From Brumimicrobium mesophilum (GTDB lineage Bacteria > Bacteroidota > Bacteroidia > Flavobacteriales_D > Crocinitomicaceae): a stretch of DNA of 64,000 nt. The DNA lies in assembly GCF_003025005.1 (NCBI RefSeq), contig NZ_PVSS01000008.1, positions 1 to 64,000 of the forward strand, written 5' to 3'. Of this stretch, positions 54,427 through 63,854 are shown piece after piece. Numbering within the stretch: the stretch's first letter is position 1; each line of letters begins with the position of its first letter. The notes beneath the pieces were generated by a model that was given only the letters and a program-made list of their open reading frames with translations, was not told the DNA's origin and ran no database searches. The position numbers and the translations under genes were made by a program.

Positions 54427-55386
54427 TTAAGCTTTTTTTCTCTCCTTCAACCTCTCCCTCTCCTTTTGATCCCTCCTCAAATTATAGCTTGATCTCGAAA
54501 TCATGAAAACGCCAGCGAAAATCATTAACATAAAGAGAATTTTCTCCAAACTAATCGCCCCAATAAAGTCTTCTGTCCAACCGATATAAGCAAACAAGAA
54601 AGTAAAAAACATCACCAAAATTGGTTGCGTATAAATGTAACTTCCACTCACACTTGGAGAAACTTGTTTTAAGGCATAAGTGTTCAATAAATAAGTGAAA
54701 AACGTTGCTCCAATAACGATAAAGGTGATTTTCGTCCAAATTTCAGGCGGAAATAAAGCAAAATCTGCTGCAGCAACATCAGTCCAAACTTTGGGATACA
54801 TCATAATAAAGAGCAATCCAAAAACGAAATTGTAAGTAATAACCGTCAGCGGATTGTATTTACTCATTAAGGGTTTCACCACCACCAAATAAACCCCAAA
54901 AGAAAGGGCATTGATAAAAATATAAAGATCTCCCAAAGAAGAATCAAACTCAGGCTGCTGACCAATGGTTGTTAATGCAATAGCTCCAATTGCTCCGACG
55001 AAAACACCCAATGCTTTGAGTTTTGTAATCTTTTCTTTAAGAATAAAATAAGATAAAATCACAACTAAAATGGGCGTTGAAGTCATAATGATTCCAACAT
55101 TCATAGGGGAAGTTAAGGACAAGCCATTAAAGAAAAATAGTTGATTCAAACACACCCCAAAAAGTCCAGTGATAGCTAATCTCGGTAAATCTTTTTTATC
55201 TACCTTTTCACGAATAAAAAGTAAAAACAGCGCGACTAGAAGTATAGTTGTGATGACACCACGAACCAAAATCAATCCACTTGGGCCTAAATAATCTGGT
55301 GTTACGCCTTTTGCTAACACGTGATTTGCTCCGTAAATTGCGTTCAAAGTGAATAGCGCGAGATGCGCGAGGATTATTTTATTCAT
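54427..55386 (-). CDS. DMT superfamily transporter, EamA type
   Basis: The 319-residue protein has ten transmembrane helices in two EamA repeats (about 8-140 and 150-300). The conserved ends of each repeat are ILSYFILKEKITKLKALGVFVGAIG and AYIGWTEDFIGAISLEKILFMLMIFAGVF; the C-terminus is a basic cytoplasmic tail. Substrates of the family are metabolites or amino acids; here it is unknown. It precedes the frameshifted GNAT gene with a three-base gap. Confidence 0.92.
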   Translation of the reverse strand: MNKIILAHLALFTLNAIYGANHVLAKGVTPDYLGPSGLILVRGVITTILLVALFLLFIREKVDKKDLPRLAITGLFGVCLNQLFFFNGLSLTSPMNVGIIMTSTPILVVILSYFILKEKITKLKALGVFVGAIGAIALTTIGQQPEFDSSLGDLYIFINALSFGVYLVVVKPLMSKYNPLTVITYNFVFGLLFIMMYPKVWTDVAAADFALFPPEIWTKITFIVIGATFFTYLLNTYALKQVSPSVSGSYIYTQPILVMFFTFLFAYIGWTEDFIGAISLEKILFMLMIFAGVFMISRSSYNLRRDQKERERLKERKKA

Positions 55387-55661
55387 TTATGATTCTAACA
55401 GATGTATTTTTAATATCATTCCACTTTTTTTTCATTGCCAAAAAAAAGTTCGCAAAAAAAGTCTAGCGCTGTATATTTCTCCTATCTTAAATTCTTGTAA
55501 ACTGATAATGTCGGTGATTTCCTTCGACAAGCTGCGGAACTTCCTCCATTATTAGCAGTTCCCAATTCATTTAAGTTTCGTCTAAACATAATGCGCAGTC
55601 CTAAAAACTAAGATTAGCCTTCTAACTTTAATCTTTCCAACATTTAATGCAACAATTTTAA

Positions 55662-56018
55662 CTAACTCCCGTGATACGCTTTCTTGGCTGCTTCAACTGT
55701 TTTCTTAGCATTTCCAACAAAAACTTCCTCTTCAAAAATGATAAAAGGTCTTTTCAAGAAAGTATATTCTTCTAAAATGTATTTTTTATAGTCGTCCTCA
55801 GAAAGTTCCATTTCATTCAATCCCATCGAACGGTATTTCATTGCTCTTTTTGAAAATAAAGCCTCATAAGAACCTTCCTTTTCCTTAATGAAATCCAATG
55901 TTTTTTCGTCGATGTTTTCTTTCTTGATGTCTTGTAATTCAACATCATCTCCCAATTCCAATTCTTTTAGAATGCGTTGGTTAGTGTTGCAAGAAGATAA
56001 ATGATATATTTTTTTCAT
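55662..56018 (-). CDS. ArsC/Spx-like thioredoxin-fold protein
   Basis: The 118-residue protein has the ArsC-family start (KIYHLSSCNTNQRILKELEL), LFSKRAMKYRSMGL and FLKRPFIIFEEEVFVGNAKK. The active-site Cys of glutaredoxin-coupled arsenate reductases could be Cys9 in SCNTNQR, although the usual C-x5-R distances differ. It lies outside the ars operon and may be a redox or regulatory member of the family. The flanking 55387-55661 and 56019-56229 gaps hold no gene. Confidence 0.8.
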   Translation of the reverse strand: MKKIYHLSSCNTNQRILKELELGDDVELQDIKKENIDEKTLDFIKEKEGSYEALFSKRAMKYRSMGLNEMELSEDDYKKYILEEYTFLKRPFIIFEEEVFVGNAKKTVEAAKKAYHGS

Positions 56019-56229
56019 GATAAAATGATTTTAAAGATAAAAATCTTATCCCTCGGCCCCTCTTCAAAGAGGAATGTAAAAACATTCTCTTTTAAAAATT
56101 GAACTTATCTGCTTATAAATTAATTTTTAAAAGTTTTCATTAACAACTAAAGTCTGAAATCGAAGCTCTTCCCCCTTTCGAGGGGATAAAGAGGGAGGAT
56201 TCAATCTCACCAAATAAAAGCGCCGTTAA

Positions 56230-57252
56230 TTAAACATTAATAAAAGCCTCCTTATGCTTCAAGTAACTCATTGCTTTTTCAACCATCACCGTTGAACCAA
56301 CATAGTAACCACATCTTTCGTGCAATGTTTTTGGCTCAATATCCAAGATTCTTTGGTGACCATCTGTTGCAATTCCTCCTGCTTGTTCAGCGATAAACGC
56401 CAACGGATTACATTCATAAAGCAATCTCAATCGACCTTCTGGACAATTGTTTGTTGTTGGGTAAACATAAATTCCTCCTTTCAATAAATTACGGTGGAAA
56501 TCAGCGACCAATGAACCAATATATCTTCCTGAATAAGGTCTTCCTGTTGAAGCATCATCTTCACGACAGTATTCCGCGTATTCTTTTAATCCTGGATCAC
56601 AACGGTCAAGATTTCCTTCGTTGATTGAATAAATCCTTCCTGTTTCAGGTGACTTAATATCTGGGTGAGACAGACAGAATTCTCCAATAGATGGATCTAA
56701 TGTAAATCCATTAACACCATTTCCTGTTGAATAAACCAACATTGTTGAAGAACCAAATAAAACATATCCTGCAGCAACTTGGTCTGCTCCTTTTTGTAAA
56801 AAATCTTCTAATACAGCTGGTGTTCCAGGCTCAGAAATCCTTCTATAGATTGAAAAAATAGTTCCAATTGAAACGTTTACATCGATGTTAGAAGAACCAT
56901 CCAATGGGTCAAACAAAACAACATATTTACCATTCATCGCTGTTTCATCATCAAAGGCAACGAAATCATCGTTTTCTTCAGATGCAATACCACAAACTTC
57001 ACCTCCAGTTTTGAATGCTCTAATAAAAGCATCATCTGCAATTACGTCCAACTTTTGCTGCTCTTCTCCTTGAACATTTGTCTCGCCTTTAGCGCCCAAA
57101 ATATCCACAAGCCCCGCTCTATTTACGTCACGGTTTACAATTTTTGAAGCAACAGATATGTCATTTAACAAACTTGTAAGTTCTCCAGTTGCATAAGCAA
57201 AGTCTTTTTGACGGTCTAAGATAAAATCATTTAATGTGGTAATCATCGACAT
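56230..57252 (-). CDS. fbp: Fructose-1,6-bisphosphatase, class I
   Basis: The 340-residue enzyme has the class I motifs: ASEENDDFV (metal Glu), [20 protein letters not shown] (about 120-140), [35 protein letters not shown] and [13 protein letters not shown]. It hydrolyses fructose 1,6-bisphosphate in gluconeogenesis. It is monocistronic and divergent from the Crp/Fnr regulator gene. Confidence 0.97.
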   Translation of the reverse strand: MSMITTLNDFILDRQKDFAYATGELTSLLNDISVASKIVNRDVNRAGLVDILGAKGETNVQGEEQQKLDVIADDAFIRAFKTGGEVCGIASEENDDFVAFDDETAMNGKYVVLFDPLDGSSNIDVNVSIGTIFSIYRRISEPGTPAVLEDFLQKGADQVAAGYVLFGSSTMLVYSTGNGVNGFTLDPSIGEFCLSHPDIKSPETGRIYSINEGNLDRCDPGLKEYAEYCREDDASTGRPYSGRYIGSLVADFHRNLLKGGIYVYPTTNNCPEGRLRLLYECNPLAFIAEQAGGIATDGHQRILDIEPKTLHERCGYYVGSTVMVEKAMSYLKHKEAFINV

Positions 57253-57366
57253 AGTATTTTAATTATTTTGCAAATATCGTGATTAGGAATGACATCTCCA
57301 CGAAGAATCGCAAAAAGGGTCTCGAAATGATACTAAAAATGTCCAAAATTCGATTATTTTTGAGAC

Positions 57367-58011
57367 ATGGAAATTCTTGATAAATTTAGACATACTTTCG
57401 AATCGAAACTTTTAGAAGAATTGGAAAGTGTTGCCAAAGTAGTATCCATTAAAGCAGGTGAGGTCATTTTAAATTATGGTCAAATCGTAAGAACTATGCC
57501 CATTATCGCATCTGGAACAGTGAAAATTTCGCGGAAAGATGACCAAGGAAAAGAAATTTTGCTTTACTATGTGAATGCTAAAGAAAGTTGTGCGATGACA
57601 TTTACTTGTTGCATGGAACAATTTCCAAGTGAAATCAAAGCCGTTGCAGAAGATGATGTTGTTATGCTTGCAATTCCCATCACAGTGATGGATGAATGGT
57701 TAGTGAAATATTCTACTTGGAAAAGCTTTGTGATGGGTACAATTCGTGATCGTTTCAGTGAAATGCTCAACACGATTGATCAAATTGCTTTTCAAAAATT
57801 GGATGAACGATTAAAATACTATTTACAACAAAAAGCAAAACATACGGGCTCAAAATTATTGAATTTGTCACACGATGAAATCGCTAGAGATTTAGCAACT
57901 TCTCGTGTAGTTATTTCCAGATTATTGAAAAAATTAGAAAACGATGATTTGCTTCTCTTGTACCGCAATCAAATTAAACTCTTGAATGCGTTCGAATTAG
58001 AAAAAAACTAA
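57367..58011 (+). CDS. Crp/Fnr family transcriptional regulator
   Basis: The 214-residue protein has an N-terminal cyclic-nucleotide-binding-type beta roll (about 15-130) and a C-terminal winged helix (LNLSHDEIARDLATSRVVISRLLKKLEND). A cysteine cluster ESCAMTFTCCMEQF occurs in the beta roll, but no Fe-S ligand pattern of FNR is seen at the N-terminus. The family in Bacteroidetes often responds to redox or reactive nitrogen. It may control the divergent fbp or the downstream ABC genes; no evidence decides this. Confidence 0.92.
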   Translation: MEILDKFRHTFESKLLEELESVAKVVSIKAGEVILNYGQIVRTMPIIASGTVKISRKDDQGKEILLYYVNAKESCAMTFTCCMEQFPSEIKAVAEDDVVMLAIPITVMDEWLVKYSTWKSFVMGTIRDRFSEMLNTIDQIAFQKLDERLKYYLQQKAKHTGSKLLNLSHDEIARDLATSRVVISRLLKKLENDDLLLLYRNQIKLLNAFELEKN

Positions 58012-58078
58012 ACTTTAATTGCCAATTTTTAATGCGAGAAAAATTCGTAATTGTCAATTCGTAATTCATAATTAAAAA

Positions 58079-59008
58079 ATGATTAGTGTAGAAAACATAT
58101 CGAAATATTTTAATCGACAAACGATTTTACACGATATTTCATTTTCATTACAAAAAGGAGAGATTTTAGGTCTTTTAGGTCCAAATGGTGCCGGAAAAAC
58201 CACATTAATTCGAATAATTAATCAAATCACCTCTGCTGATAAAGGATTTGTATCTTATGGCGGAGATTTGATGAAGGAAAAACACCTACTCAATATTGGT
58301 TATTTGCCAGAAGAACGGGGTCTTTATCAATCTATGACAGTTGAAAAACAAATTTTGTTTTTGGGCAAATTGAGAGGTCTAACTTCAAAAGAAGCCCAAA
58401 ATCAAATGGAATATTGGTTGGAAAGGTTTGGAATTCGAGAGTGGAGAAAAAAAAGAATAGAAGAGCTTTCCAAAGGAATGGCACAAAAAGTCCAATTCAT
58501 TTGCACCGTTTTACACGAACCGGATGTCTTGATTCTAGATGAACCCTTCAGCGGCTTTGACCCAATAAATATCGAATTAATAAGAAAAGAATTACTAAAT
58601 TTCAAAAAGAAAGGGAAATCGATTATCATTTCTACTCACAATATGAATAACGTGGAAGAAATTTGTGATCGGGCAATTTTAATTAATGAAGGTGAAATGG
58701 TTCTAGAGGGGACAGTTCACGATTTACGTCAGCAATTTAAAGAAGGAATATACAAAATTTCATTCACAGGAAATATGATTGCGTTTGCCAATGCATTATG
58801 GGTTGGTTACGAAATCATTGATAAAGAAATTCACAGTGATGATTCTTTTACTATTTACCTAAAAATGCGTCAAGAAAATAAAATCAATGATTTATTAAAC
58901 GCTGTTATTGGCCATGTGAATATAACCGCAGTTGAGGAAGTTTTGCCAAGCATGGAAAATGTTTTCGTGAAATCTATTAACGCTCAAAACGAAATCATAA
59001 GTGAATAA
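58079..59008 (+). CDS. ABC transporter ATP-binding protein, NatA-like
   Basis: The 309-residue protein has Walker A GLLGPNGAGKTTLIRI (about 33-48), Q-loop, signature LSKGMAQKVQFI (about 133-144), Walker B VLILDEPFSGFDP (about 151-163) and the H-loop STHNMNNVEE. The C-terminal 90 residues form a DUF4162-type domain, as in NatA and antibiotic-export ATPases. It couples to the permease that follows (the permease GTG start overlaps its last codons), forming an exporter for Na+, antibiotic or lipid-like substrates. Confidence 0.93.
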   Translation: MISVENISKYFNRQTILHDISFSLQKGEILGLLGPNGAGKTTLIRIINQITSADKGFVSYGGDLMKEKHLLNIGYLPEERGLYQSMTVEKQILFLGKLRGLTSKEAQNQMEYWLERFGIREWRKKRIEELSKGMAQKVQFICTVLHEPDVLILDEPFSGFDPINIELIRKELLNFKKKGKSIIISTHNMNNVEEICDRAILINEGEMVLEGTVHDLRQQFKEGIYKISFTGNMIAFANALWVGYEIIDKEIHSDDSFTIYLKMRQENKINDLLNAVIGHVNITAVEEVLPSMENVFVKSINAQNEIISE

Positions 59009-60311
59009 AATAATTTTAATAGCGAAAAGAGAAATTGCTGAACGATTCCAAAATCGCTCTTTCAAATGGTTAATGGTTATAGGCCCTCTAGCTGTTTTGG
59101 GAATGATTTATTTATTCCTGTCCACAACAACTTCCACAAACAAAGAATGGAAGGTTCTATTAATGGATCAAGAAGAAATTTTTAATGCAAAATTGACTGC
59201 CAATCCTCCAAAAAACTTGAATTTCGACTTTATTAATGCTTTCGTTGATTATGAAGAATTTGCACATGAAGAAAGGTATCAAAATTACGATCTTTCAGTG
59301 TGGATCAATGAGAAAATTGTTAGCAATAAAAAGGTTATCGTTTCTTACCGAGAAAGACCACCAGAAAGCATTCAACGACAAATTATTTACCTTGTTGAAC
59401 GAAGAATGGAAGAAATAATGGTCGATCAATTTACAGATTTATCGATCGAAAAATTCAGAGAAATTAAGCAATCTTTAAACTTTACTTTCACGGATGTTTA
59501 TGACCCAAAAAACGAAAAATCGACCACCGAAAGTTGGGTTGGATTTAGTTTTGGTGCACTCATTATTCTTTTCGTTTTTATGTTCGGAATGACAATACTT
59601 CGAAGTGTTTCAAGAGAAAAATCAAACCGTATTGTGGAAGTTTTATTGTCGAGTGTAAATGCCCGTCAATTACTAACAGGAAAAGTTTTAGGAGTAGGCT
59701 TTTCCGCTTTGGTTCAATTTGCCGTTTGGACCATCATCGTTGGAACAGGCTTGTATTTATTCCGTCAATCATTATTCCCAGACATGTTTAGTGCAAGTCT
59801 CGTTGCAGATGAAGTCGCTAATGCTGACATAAGTTATGATTTGGCCAATCAAAGTCCTTTTGTTGAGTTAATTTATAGCCAAATTCAGTACATGAATATG
59901 TTGGTCTTTTTCTCCCTGTTTTTTATTGGAGGTTACATTTTCTACGGATCTTTCTTCGCCATGATTGGTGCTTCGATGGGATCAGAATCTGACGGTCAAC
60001 AATTCATTATTCCACTGACTTTACTCCTATTTATTTCCGTTTTATCTGGCTATTACGTGGTCTATTATCCTTCCACAACTTTAAGCACCTGGCTAGGATT
60101 TATTCCTTTCACTTCACCCATGGTGATGATGGTGGAATTGTCCAACGGATTTCAAGAAGGAAGCGTTTGGAAATTAATTTTATCAATCTCCATACTTTTC
60201 GTTTCAGCATTTTTCATGATGATTATTGCCGGTAGAATCTACAAAAACGGAATTCTAAGATTTAATCACCGATTGAAACTACGAATGTTAATAAAATGGA
60301 CTAAAAAATAA
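59001..60311 (+). CDS. ABC-2 type transporter permease, NatB-like
   Basis: The 436-residue protein has a long extracytoplasmic loop (about 45-180) after TM1, then five to six TM helices in the C-terminal half (FGALIILFVFMFGMTILRSV, FSLFFIGGYIFYGSFFAMIG, ILFVSAFFMMIIAGRIYKNG), with the conserved REKSNRIVEVLLSSV loop of ABC-2 permeases. It starts with GTG and overlaps the ATPase gene by 8 bp. Confidence 0.92.
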   Translation: MNKIILIAKREIAERFQNRSFKWLMVIGPLAVLGMIYLFLSTTTSTNKEWKVLLMDQEEIFNAKLTANPPKNLNFDFINAFVDYEEFAHEERYQNYDLSVWINEKIVSNKKVIVSYRERPPESIQRQIIYLVERRMEEIMVDQFTDLSIEKFREIKQSLNFTFTDVYDPKNEKSTTESWVGFSFGALIILFVFMFGMTILRSVSREKSNRIVEVLLSSVNARQLLTGKVLGVGFSALVQFAVWTIIVGTGLYLFRQSLFPDMFSASLVADEVANADISYDLANQSPFVELIYSQIQYMNMLVFFSLFFIGGYIFYGSFFAMIGASMGSESDGQQFIIPLTLLLFISVLSGYYVVYYPSTTLSTWLGFIPFTSPMVMMVELSNGFQEGSVWKLILSISILFVSAFFMMIIAGRIYKNGILRFNHRLKLRMLIKWTKK

Positions 60312-60314
60312 GCT

Positions 60315-61229
60315 ATGAGGGGTGCTGTTATAGATTTGGGAACGAATACATTCGGATTAATCATCTTCGAAGTTTTAGACGGAAAGATGGAAATTCTCCA
60401 TACCGACAAATCCTTTGTTAACTTAGGTGAAGGTGGGATAAATTCAAACATTATTACTCCTCAAGCAATGGAACGCGCCTACTTTTCAATAACTCATTTT
60501 ATAGATAGCTGTCGATCTTTCGATGTTTACTCAGATCAAATTCGAGGTTTCGGAACTTCGGCATTGCGAGATGCAAAAAATGGAAATGAGTTTTTAGATA
60601 CAGTTGAAAAACTAAATCAATTAAAAATTCGACTCATTAATGGAAAACAAGAAGCTGAACTTGTATATGAAGGTGTGAGCAGTATTCATCCTTTCACGGA
60701 AAACACCTCTTGCATTATGGATATTGGTGGAGGAAGTACCGAATTTACAACCACCAAAAAGAATGTTGTTCAAGAACAAAATTCCTTCAATATTGGAATT
60801 TCTAGAATCACACAATTATTTGATTTATCCGACCCTTTATCAAGCGAGGATTTACTGCGCATTCGTTTATTTCTAGAGTATCAAACCAAAGACTATTTTA
60901 AAACTCTTTCAGCAGATACTTTAATTGGTGCGGCAGGAAGTTTCGAAACACTTTTCAGTCTCATTAACGAAACCTCATCTTACAGCAGAAATACAACCCA
61001 CTTACTTCCAATGAAAGAATTAAATCAAGTTCTAGATGAATTAATTCATTCCACAAGAGCAGAACGCGATAAAAACTATTGGATTGTAGATTACCGAAAA
61101 GAAATGGTGAATGTAGCAGCTTTTAAAACGAAATGGGTGTTAGAACAAATTGGAGCTAAGTCATGCTATTTCTCTCCTTCAGGTTTAAAAGAAGGAATTA
61201 TTGCGACCGCTTTTAAGAAGAAGAAGTAA
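60315..61229 (+). CDS. Ppx/GppA family phosphatase
   Basis: The 304-residue ASKHA-fold protein has the phosphate-binding loops AVIDLGTNTFGLIIFE (3-18), GFGTSALRDAKNG (about 75-87) and IMDIGGGSTEFT (about 136-147). It lacks the C-terminal HD domain of E. coli Ppx and is thus a short form. Substrates are polyphosphate or pppGpp; which one is unknown. It follows the permease gene by three bases, in the same operon. Confidence 0.92.
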   Translation: MRGAVIDLGTNTFGLIIFEVLDGKMEILHTDKSFVNLGEGGINSNIITPQAMERAYFSITHFIDSCRSFDVYSDQIRGFGTSALRDAKNGNEFLDTVEKLNQLKIRLINGKQEAELVYEGVSSIHPFTENTSCIMDIGGGSTEFTTTKKNVVQEQNSFNIGISRITQLFDLSDPLSSEDLLRIRLFLEYQTKDYFKTLSADTLIGAAGSFETLFSLINETSSYSRNTTHLLPMKELNQVLDELIHSTRAERDKNYWIVDYRKEMVNVAAFKTKWVLEQIGAKSCYFSPSGLKEGIIATAFKKKK

Positions 61230-61335
61230 CGCTGAGCTACGGAAGGGAGTAAGCAAGAATAAACACTTAAAATCCTTTATTTTATTCTATCGATCGAGAT
61301 TGATCCTCTAATTTTGATTATATTTCTAATCTATC

Positions 61336-62061
61336 ATTAAAGGCACAAACATATCGAAGCATTTTGGCAGTACAATTGCATTGAATGATGTCTCTTTCAC
61401 CGTAAATAAAGGTGAAACACTTTCTATTATTGGAACTAGTGGAAGCGGAAAAAGCACTTTATTGCGCACGCTTAATCGTTTACTTTCCACAACTCAAGGA
61501 AACATTGAATTTCGTGGAAAAAACATAATGGATATTCCCGTTATTGAATTGCGCAGGCAAATTGGCTATGTCTTACAAGAACCCGCATTATTCCCCCATT
61601 GGACCATAGAAAAAAACATTGAATTGGTTCCTCAACTATTGGGTTGGTCGAAGGAAAATATTGCTGAAAGAGTTCAAGAACTTTTAGAATTAATGCAAAT
61701 GCCCTATAAAAATTATGGTACTCGCTACCCTTCAGAATTAAGTGGAGGAGAAAAACAACGCATTGGAATTGCTAGAGCTTTAGCAGCTAAACCAGACCTT
61801 GTACTTTTTGACGAACCATTTTCGGCACTTGATCCCATTACTCGTTCCGACCTTCAACAAGAAATTCTGCGGTTAAAGGAGAAATTAAAAATGACAAGCG
61901 TTTTTGTCACACATGATGTGAAAGAAGCATTTTTATTGGGTGATCGTGTACTCATTTTAGATCGTGGAAAAATGATTCAAACAGGTACTCCAAAAGAGAT
62001 AATGAACAATCCTGTCAACGATTTTGTAGAAAAATTTATAGCCACAGAATATGAATTATAA
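61336..62061 (+). CDS. Osmoprotectant-type ABC transporter ATP-binding protein (OpuCA/ProV-like), non-AUG start
   Basis: The ATPase has Walker A GTSGSGKSTLLRT, Q-loop VLQEPALFPHWT, signature LSGGEKQRIGIARAL, Walker B LVLFDEPFSALDP and H-loop VTHDVKEAF, matching the glycine betaine/choline importers; it lacks C-terminal CBS domains. The coding similarity reaches upstream to KGTNISKHFGSTIALNDVSF, including the A-loop Phe, but no ATG exists in frame: a TAA at 61328-61330 is followed by TCT-ATC-ATT-AAA. I place the start at the ATT (61336); a TTG at 61381 would delete the A-loop. Its stop overlaps the next gene by 11 bp. Confidence 0.85.
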   Translation: MKGTNISKHFGSTIALNDVSFTVNKGETLSIIGTSGSGKSTLLRTLNRLLSTTQGNIEFRGKNIMDIPVIELRRQIGYVLQEPALFPHWTIEKNIELVPQLLGWSKENIAERVQELLELMQMPYKNYGTRYPSELSGGEKQRIGIARALAAKPDLVLFDEPFSALDPITRSDLQQEILRLKEKLKMTSVFVTHDVKEAFLLGDRVLILDRGKMIQTGTPKEIMNNPVNDFVEKFIATEYEL

Positions 62062-63544
62062 ACGAAGTCTTTCTCTCCTATTCTTATTCATGATGTTCTT
62101 CGGATTTTCTTGGAGCCAAGATATTTCAATTGGTTCAAAAACACATCCAGAGTCTCTTTTATTGGGAGAAATAATGGCCCAAACAATAGAGCAAAATACA
62201 GATTTAACAGTTACTCGTCGTTTTGGATTGGGCGGAACACTCATTTGTTTTGAAGCACTGAAGACAGGTGAAATTGATCTTTACATCGAATATACAGGAA
62301 CTGTTCTTACGGCAATTCTTAAAGAAAAATATGAAGGTCAATCGCCTCAAGAAATCTATGATTATATTTCCAAAGAAGTAAATCGTAAATTTGAATTTAT
62401 CGCGGGCAAATCTTTAGGTTTTAGCAATAGCTATGTTTTGATCAGTGAGAAAAAATTGAATCTCAATGAGATATCAGATCTACAAGGTCGAACAGATTTA
62501 AACCTCGGTTTTAGCAATGAATTTGTAAAACGTGAAGATGGATTTCAAGGACTAAACAAATTCTATAACCTTCAGCTTTCAGCTCCACGTGGAATGGAAC
62601 ATGGCCTTGCATATAAAGCGCTACAAGAAGGTCAAATTGATGTTACTGATGCCTACAGCACAGATGGTCGCTTGGCTGAATACGATTTCCAGCTCATTCA
62701 AGACAACAAAGGATTCTTCCCTGATTACAGTGCGTTTCCATTAATTAAGAAAAGTACAATTGAAAAACACCCTGAGTTAAGCGATGCCTTGAATCAGCTA
62801 GAAAACATTCTTACGGCAGAGAAAATGCAGGAGTTAAATCACCGCTATGAAATAGATAAAGAAGACATTTCAAGCATTGCCTTCGATTTTTTATCTGAGC
62901 AAGGCATTGTGAGCGAAAAACCTGGGATAACAACTTCAAATCCCATAATTCGACAAACCCTCGAACACATTCAACTGACGTTTATCGCCACTTTTCTAGC
63001 TATTTTATTGGCGGTTCCGTTGGCTATATTTATCACCTATAAAAAGAAAACCGCTTCTTGGATTTTGTCTATCACTGGAGTCATACAAACAATTCCCTCT
63101 TTGGCATTGCTCGGTTTCATGATTCCATTGTTCGGGATTGGGTTTACTCCGGCATTAATCGCTTTGTTTCTTTATGCCCTTTTACCAATTGTGAGAAACA
63201 CTTACACTGGCCTGCTCTCGACTGATCCAATTCTAATAGAAGCTGGACAAGCAATGGGAATGACTCAAAAACAAATCCTTTTGAAGGTTAGACTTCCTTT
63301 GGCGATGGATATGATAATGGCAGGAGTTAGAACAGCGTTAACAATCAATATAGGAACCGCAACCCTTGCAGCCTTTATTGGCGCGGGAGGGTTGGGAGAA
63401 TCCATCATCACAGGAATAACTCTTAATGACAACGACATGATTCTTCGAGGTGCAATTCCAGCAGCAATTTTAGCACTAGCAGCAGATCAAGGAATGGCGC
63501 TTGTAGAAAAAGCTGTTCGTCCTAAAGGAGTGAACAAAGATTAA
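62051..63544 (+). CDS. Osmoprotectant-type ABC importer: substrate-binding protein fused to permease
   Basis: The 497-residue protein has a signal peptide (MNYKRSLSLLFLFMMFFGFSW), an OpuAC-like substrate-binding domain (about 22-285: IGSKTHPESLLLGEIMAQTI, GLGGTLICFEALKTGEIDLY, IEYTG) and a permease domain of about six helices (300-490) with the EAA motif EAGQAMGMTQKQILLKVRLP. Binding protein first and permease second is the reverse of the better-known OpuA/BusAB and ProWX fusions. It pairs with the ATPase upstream to import a quaternary amine such as glycine betaine or choline; the exact substrate is unknown. Confidence 0.92.
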   Translation: MNYKRSLSLLFLFMMFFGFSWSQDISIGSKTHPESLLLGEIMAQTIEQNTDLTVTRRFGLGGTLICFEALKTGEIDLYIEYTGTVLTAILKEKYEGQSPQEIYDYISKEVNRKFEFIAGKSLGFSNSYVLISEKKLNLNEISDLQGRTDLNLGFSNEFVKREDGFQGLNKFYNLQLSAPRGMEHGLAYKALQEGQIDVTDAYSTDGRLAEYDFQLIQDNKGFFPDYSAFPLIKKSTIEKHPELSDALNQLENILTAEKMQELNHRYEIDKEDISSIAFDFLSEQGIVSEKPGITTSNPIIRQTLEHIQLTFIATFLAILLAVPLAIFITYKKKTASWILSITGVIQTIPSLALLGFMIPLFGIGFTPALIALFLYALLPIVRNTYTGLLSTDPILIEAGQAMGMTQKQILLKVRLPLAMDMIMAGVRTALTINIGTATLAAFIGAGGLGESIITGITLNDNDMILRGAIPAAILALAADQGMALVEKAVRPKGVNKD

Positions 63545-63854
63545 TATCAGATTTAACAACAACACTTTTGATCCTACGTTTAACTTTCTCGCTGCAGCGA
63601 GGGAAACACCTAAATTCCCTTATTCAACTGCTCAATATTTATTTGATTGTTAGATTGACCCTTCTTTTCAATAATCAATTCCCCTGAATAATTATGAGCT
63701 AACCCAATTTTTGAATTAGATTTTTCAGTAACAAGGCGCAATTGTTTTGGAAATCCAAGGAGTTGACAATTGTCAATGCGGTGTCCTGAGCTTGCCGATG
63801 GAACTGCTTTCCAAAACATTTTGTAACGCAGGTAATGGAATTTCTAAACAAAAA
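63545..63854. other. Intergenic region with palindromes and a possible gene remnant
   Basis: A perfect palindrome CTCGCTGCAGCGAG (63588-63601) and another, TTGACAATTGTCAA (63763-63776), are visible. On the minus strand about 46 codons (KQLRLVTEKSNSKIGLAHNY, SGELIIEKKGQSNNQINIEQ) ending at 63610 look protein-like but lack a proper start, so they may be a remnant of a lost gene. Confidence 0.35.

Noticed and set aside
55662-56018. Part of the arsenic-resistance operon
   Set aside because: The ArsC-like gene is 13 kb away, alone, and its active-site spacing is unlike a confirmed arsenate reductase.
57355-57362. TATTTTTG as a -7 promoter element of the Crp/Fnr gene
   Set aside because: It ends only four bases before the ATG, so transcription would start inside the coding sequence.
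63610-63819. 69-codon minus-strand gene before metG end
   Set aside because: Only the last 46 codons look protein-like; the start lies in a palindromic region and no family could be recognised, so it is listed only as a possible remnant.
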